The position numbers and the translations under genes were made by a program. From Zobellia alginiliquefaciens (GTDB lineage Bacteria > Bacteroidota > Bacteroidia > Flavobacteriales > Flavobacteriaceae), in assembly GCF_029323795.1 (NCBI RefSeq), contig NZ_CP119758.1:3286001-3350000 (forward strand): DNA of 64,000 nucleotides. Reading direction: 5' to 3'. Under the pieces are notes generated by a model. It was given only the letters and a program-made list of their open reading frames with translations, was not told the DNA's origin and made no database searches. How positions within the stretch are numbered: position 1 is the stretch's first letter; each line of letters starts with the position of its first letter. Below, piece after piece: positions 60,552 through 64,000 of this stretch.

Positions 60552-60577
60552 GATAGTTTAAGTTGAGTTGAGTTAAT

Positions 60578-60617
60578 TGCCCCTAATGTTGTTGAGAGCG
60601 TTAGGGGCTTTTTTTAT
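60578..60617 (+). terminator. Terminator after the small secreted protein gene
   Basis: GCCCCTAA pairs with TTAGGGGC around a 14-nt loop and is followed by a seven-T run. The T-run overlaps the stop of the convergent DoxX-like gene. Confidence 0.85.
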
Positions 60618-60973
60618 AGCGGTAAGTAGCTATAAGCCCAATACATTAGAGCAAATTGTAAAGGCAATCTCAAAAGCAACAACCATTTTGGAAAGCCTGC
60701 CGAAGCTTTTTTGCTAGATAGCATGTAAAAGTGCACCAACAAGAAGATGGCTAGCATAGGAATTAGACCATAAATGGCGTAGTTTTTTGTGGGAGGCAGA
60801 CAAATGCCGATTCCCAAAACAATTTCTGCTACGCCACTAAGAAGTACCAATAGTTTGTGATTGGGTAAATATTGAGGCATAATCCTCATATAGGATTTCG
60901 GTTTTATAAAATGCATGATGCCCGCCATCACGTAAATTATACCCATTAGGTATAAGTGCCAAGGATAATTCAT
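60614..60973 (-). CDS. DoxX-like small membrane protein
   Basis: 119 residues with four predicted membrane helices (about 5-22, 44-62, 70-87, 95-116) and the typical loop FIKPKSYMRIMPQYLPNHKLLVLLSGVAEIVLGIGI. It matches the DoxX/DoxD-like family of small integral membrane proteins, found in many Bacteroidota with no fixed function. The start overlaps the end of the MOSC gene by four bases (ATGA), which suggests translational coupling. Confidence 0.85.
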   Translation of the reverse strand: MNYPWHLYLMGIIYVMAGIMHFIKPKSYMRIMPQYLPNHKLLVLLSGVAEIVLGIGICLPPTKNYAIYGLIPMLAIFLLVHFYMLSSKKASAGFPKWLLLLRLPLQFALMYWAYSYLPL

Positions 60974-61611
60974 GGTTTAGGTAAATGTTTTTTAAGTCGT
61001 TCTCGTTTGTATTCGGGCAATGCGGTATTTGATAAAGCCAGTTGCAATATTCTAGGATCCTTAGGGCGCATGTATAGAAGGTGATAGAAATCTTTTACCG
61101 TAAGCGTATTTTCTGATTGTTCCACTAAGGCCAGTGCATCTCCTTTTTTTACTTCTCCTTCTTCTAGTATGCGTACGTAGGTGCCTGGAAATCCATAATC
61201 TATGAACTGTTTTAAAACACTTTGATCCTCAAAACGGATACCTAATTTATAACAAGGTTCTCTGGGTTGGGAAACTTGTACCAATGCGGTCCCTAGTTTA
61301 TAAATATCTCCTATTCGAATTTTAGATTCGTCCAGACCATTAATGGTCAGATTTTCACCAAACATACCCCAGTTCCAATCCAGGTTTGGATATAAGTTTT
61401 TCCAGTAGGCATAGTGGTTTTTAGAAAATAGGTAGCAAGCCTTGTTTACTCCTGCATGGTGCTTCCGGTCAATTATGGTGTCTTTGGCTACCTCTGTTTT
61501 TCCTAAAAATAGAGGTTCTTCAACCGGATATTTATATATACCGGTCAGCTCTTCTTTGCCGTTCCAAGCAATTGTGGTAGGGCTGCCAATATTGGTAGAG
61601 ATAACTTTCAT
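60970..61611 (-). CDS. MOSC domain protein (YiiM-like)
   Basis: 213 residues from the ATG at 61611 (MKVISTNIGSPTTIAWNGKE); an in-frame extension to 61704 has no family support. The MOSC domain (about 20-165) includes HHAGVNKACYLFSKNHYAYW and the conserved cysteine in QPREPCYKLG, the sulfur-carrying residue of the family. Such proteins bind or transfer sulfur and molybdenum cofactor-like ligands; YiiM-like members act in detoxifying N-hydroxylated bases. It is coupled to the DoxX-like gene. Confidence 0.9.
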   Translation of the reverse strand: MKVISTNIGSPTTIAWNGKEELTGIYKYPVEEPLFLGKTEVAKDTIIDRKHHAGVNKACYLFSKNHYAYWKNLYPNLDWNWGMFGENLTINGLDESKIRIGDIYKLGTALVQVSQPREPCYKLGIRFEDQSVLKQFIDYGFPGTYVRILEEGEVKKGDALALVEQSENTLTVKDFYHLLYMRPKDPRILQLALSNTALPEYKRERLKKHLPKP

Positions 61612-61918
61612 GGGATTAAAAATAGATAAACTAAAGGCAATTAACGAATGATAATTAGGGTTTAAAACATTGGTATTATGGTAAGGTAAAATATCTAGGT
61701 CCATATGATAGGCATTTTGTATTATGTTATGAGAAGCATTTTATTGGAGATAAACATCAAGTGGTCTCATGAATACTACAGTAAACGTCTTAATAATACA
61801 ATTTTTCGTTTGCGCACACGAAAAGTTTGAAATTACACCGGTTTATTCATTTTATTTATGTTAATTTGATATTTATAGGAGGTTAATTTTTAATATTTCC
61901 TATTTAATATTGTTCTAT
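61612..61918. other. Intergenic region between divergent MOSC and symporter genes
   Basis: This 307-bp stretch contains no credible gene. A TTTG at 61826-61829 and a near-match TTAATTTG at 61861-61868 are too far apart to form a good promoter. An AGGAGG at 61878-61883 looks like a Shine-Dalgarno sequence but is about 35 bp from the chosen start and is probably chance. Confidence 0.55.
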
Positions 61919-63517
61919 ATGGCATTATTGACATTTTTACTATTCACTGGTTTTGTTGCATTTTATGCTACCTATAAGCTTAGACGCGACAAACTAAATA
62001 CCAAAGATGGTTACTTTTTAGGGGGTAGGTCTTTAACGGGAATTGTTATTGCAGGTTCACTGTTATTAACCAATATTTCTACGGAACATTTGGTGGGCAT
62101 GAATGGATCGTCCTATAGAAATGGTGCTATAATTGTTGCTTGGGAAGTAACATCTGCTTTGGCACTGGTCGTTGCTGCGCTGTATTTTGCACCACGTTAT
62201 TTAAAAATGGGATTGACCACAATTCCGGAATTTTTGGAAAAACGATTTGATGGACTCACACGCACGTTCGTAGCTATGCTCTTGATTATATCGTTTGTTG
62301 CTACATTATTGCCTATTGTTCTGTATACCGGAGCGCTGAATATAGAAGCTATTTTTGATATCTCTGAATTATTGAATGTTACGAAGAGCGAAGGCATATG
62401 GGTAACGATTTTAATTGTAGGCACTATTGGTGCCATATATGCCATTTTTGGCGGATTGAAGATGGTGGCCTATACGGATACTATTAATGGTTTTGGGCTT
62501 TTAGTAGCCGGCTTATTGGTTCCCATTTTGGCGTTATTGAGTATTGGGGAAGGAAATTTACTCGAGGGAATGGCAACTGTTTTTAATCATAGTCCCGAAA
62601 AATTTAATGTGGTGAGCAATGAGTCAGGGGTAGGTGAGGGAGCCCGTTCCGCAATATTACCGTTTGAAGTCCTGTTTACGGGTCTTATGGTGAACCAGAT
62701 ATATTTCTGGACTATGCATCAATCTATAATTCAAAGGGTGCTGGGGGCCGTCAATTTAAAAGAAGCTCAAAAAGGTCTGCTATTTACCGGTTTACTGAAA
62801 ATTTTAGTGCCACTTGTAATCGTATTGCCAGGTTTAATCGGTTTTTATTATTTTGGAGAAAGCCTTTATGATAATCCGGATAATGTATATCCTCTTTTGG
62901 TGAAGAAAGTATTGCCGCTTTGGCTTACCGGTTTTTTTGTAGCTGTAATGATGGGTGCCATTTTAAGCACTTTTAATAGTGCTTTAAACAGTGCCGCTAC
63001 TGTTTTTAGTTTGGATATTTTTAAAAAATACATTCAGAAAAATGCTAGTGAAAAGAAGCTAGTAATTATTGGGAAAAGTACATCCGCTATTTTGGCCGTA
63101 CTGGCCATAGGTATAGCTCCTTTTGTAGCAAATGCTCCAGATGGTCTTTACCAATTGTTACAGCAATTGAACGGTATATTTTTCATTCCAATAGCTAGTG
63201 TTATTATTGCTGGTTTCCTTTTTCCTCGGGTGAGCGCTACTGGAGCAAAAGCAGGACTCGGGTTTGGATTGCTGTTCTACGTAGTAATGTATTATGTAAT
63301 TGAAGTGAACCTTCATTTTATACATATATGGGGAATAGAATTTGTACTTAATATATTGATTATGCATTTGGTTTCGGCCTTTGCAAAAAAAGAAGAAAGA
63401 TTTATAATGAAAGATGTGGGTGTTTTGAACCTTAAACCATGGAAGTATGCAAAACCCTTTAGTCTCTTTCTAGTGGTGTTTACTGTTATTTTATACCTTA
63501 TTCTGGGGAATGTCTAA
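61919..63517 (+). CDS. Sodium/solute symporter (SSS family), likely myo-inositol transporter
   Basis: 532 residues from the ATG at 61919 (a TTG at 61910 is the longer alternative). About 13-14 hydrophobic segments, with the family opening YKLRRDKLNTKDGYFLGGRSLTGIVIAGSLLLTNISTEHLVG (about 20-62) and the conserved WEVTSALALVVAALYFAPRYLKMGLTTIPEFLEKRF. A later segment VAVMMGAILSTFNSALNSAATVFSLDIFKKY is the usual SSS sodium-site helix. It imports a sugar or polyol with sodium. The next gene encodes myo-inositol oxygenase, so myo-inositol is the likely substrate (inference from context). Confidence 0.9.
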   Translation: MALLTFLLFTGFVAFYATYKLRRDKLNTKDGYFLGGRSLTGIVIAGSLLLTNISTEHLVGMNGSSYRNGAIIVAWEVTSALALVVAALYFAPRYLKMGLTTIPEFLEKRFDGLTRTFVAMLLIISFVATLLPIVLYTGALNIEAIFDISELLNVTKSEGIWVTILIVGTIGAIYAIFGGLKMVAYTDTINGFGLLVAGLLVPILALLSIGEGNLLEGMATVFNHSPEKFNVVSNESGVGEGARSAILPFEVLFTGLMVNQIYFWTMHQSIIQRVLGAVNLKEAQKGLLFTGLLKILVPLVIVLPGLIGFYYFGESLYDNPDNVYPLLVKKVLPLWLTGFFVAVMMGAILSTFNSALNSAATVFSLDIFKKYIQKNASEKKLVIIGKSTSAILAVLAIGIAPFVANAPDGLYQLLQQLNGIFFIPIASVIIAGFLFPRVSATGAKAGLGFGLLFYVVMYYVIEVNLHFIHIWGIEFVLNILIMHLVSAFAKKEERFIMKDVGVLNLKPWKYAKPFSLFLVVFTVILYLILGNV

Positions 63518-63580
63518 ATGTTGCCCCGGGTAATGAAGTGAGGTAGTTGTGGTAAGTTGTTTAATGTTAAATTGTTAAAG

Positions 63581-64000
63581 ATGGAAAAAACGTTCAGGGA
63601 TTATGAGGCTGTAGATGTGTCGGCGGCTGTTAAGGAGCATTATAGAAAAATGCGAAAAAAGCAAACTGTAGACTATGTTAAGCGAATGAAGAAAAAGTAT
63701 CTGACCTATGACAAGCCCATGGATTTGTGGGAAGCTATGGGGCACTTAAATAAGCTTATAGATGTAAGTGATCCGGATTTGGATTTGCCCAACGTACAAC
63801 ATTTAATACAGAGTGCCGAAGCCATAAGGCAAGATAACCGCCCGGATTGGATGCAACTTACCGGACTCATTCATGATTTGGGTAAGGTGATGTTTCTGTG
63901 GGGAAGCGATGAAGACGGAACCAGTCAAGACGAACAATGGGGAACTGTTGGAGATGTATTTGTGGTAGGTTGTGAATTTCCCAATACTTGTGTCTACCCA
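63581..64000 (+). CDS. miox: Myo-inositol oxygenase, 3' end outside the window
   Basis: The first 140 residues of a family protein of about 285 residues. The opening FRDYEAVDVSAAVKEHYRKMRKKQTVDYVKRM, then WEAMGHLNKLIDVSDPDLDLPNVQHLIQSAEAIR and WMQLTGLIHDLGKVMFLWG with the diiron HD motif, then QWGTVGDVFVVGCEFP, fit the animal/bacterial enzyme. It cleaves myo-inositol with O2 to D-glucuronate. It is 63 bp after the symporter on the same strand, so the two likely form an inositol uptake and degradation unit. The second half was not seen. Confidence 0.92.
   Translation, partial: MEKTFRDYEAVDVSAAVKEHYRKMRKKQTVDYVKRMKKKYLTYDKPMDLWEAMGHLNKLIDVSDPDLDLPNVQHLIQSAEAIRQDNRPDWMQLTGLIHDLGKVMFLWGSDEDGTSQDEQWGTVGDVFVVGCEFPNTCVYP

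Noticed and set aside
61878-61883. AGGAGG that could be a Shine-Dalgarno sequence
   Set aside because: It is about 35 bp from the best start codon. This phylum seldom uses such sites, so it is likely chance.

Overview
The window comes from a Bacteroidota chromosome, most likely a (probably marine) member of the Flavobacteriaceae. Three things support this. The tuf, tRNA-Trp, secE, nusG, rplKAJL, rpoBC order is followed by a DUF3467 gene. Bacteroidota -7 boxes (TAnnTTTG) recur and Shine-Dalgarno sequences are largely absent. There are also type IX secretion system (T9SS) style surface proteins: gliding-type C-terminal domains, SprF/PorP-like barrels and a PorE-like protein.

Layout. 1-2.3 kb: the end of a ribosome hibernation factor gene, four tRNA genes, tuf and tRNA-Trp. 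2.3-13.9 kb: secE, nusG, L11, L1, L10, L7/L12, rpoB, rpoC and a DUF3467 gene, then convergent prfC. 15.9-45.8 kb: one 30-kb block of exported surface proteins on the + strand. It opens with a calcium-binding-repeat protein carrying a gliding-type sorting domain, an SprF/PorP-like barrel and a PorE-like OmpA protein. Three giant exported proteins follow: Calx-beta/CUB/beta-helix, VCBS/PA14/Ig, and a repeat protein with a 148-triplet collagen-like stalk. It closes with a second sorting-domain protein and SprF pair. 45.9-56.9 kb: housekeeping genes (idi, a QueD/PTPS gene, manA, rpiA, SelO, aldo/keto reductase, DUF819 permease, HAD phosphatase, PBP1A). 57-64 kb: S1/P1 nuclease, a frameshifted DUF2805-type gene, AlkB-like and AraC genes, a small secreted protein, DoxX-like and MOSC genes, and a sodium/solute symporter next to the 5' part of a myo-inositol oxygenase gene.

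The most interesting part is the 30-kb surface block. Two of the giant proteins share a 15-residue C-terminal tail (T-V-I-T-N-R-R-I-T-x-R-V-K-x-N). Its protein sequence is conserved while its codons have diverged, and neither protein has a gliding-type domain. The VCBS and collagen-like genes also share a near-identical promoter element (TATACAACAATTATTT...) exactly 36 bp upstream of a TAATTTTG -7 box, and a weaker version precedes the Calx-beta gene. I infer a co-regulated set of adhesins with a possible uncharacterised C-terminal targeting signal, served by accessory SprF/PorE-type outer-membrane parts. No core T9SS motor genes are in the window.

Start codons were re-chosen for several genes where a more upstream TTG would add an unlikely extension in front of a signal peptide or conserved N-terminus.
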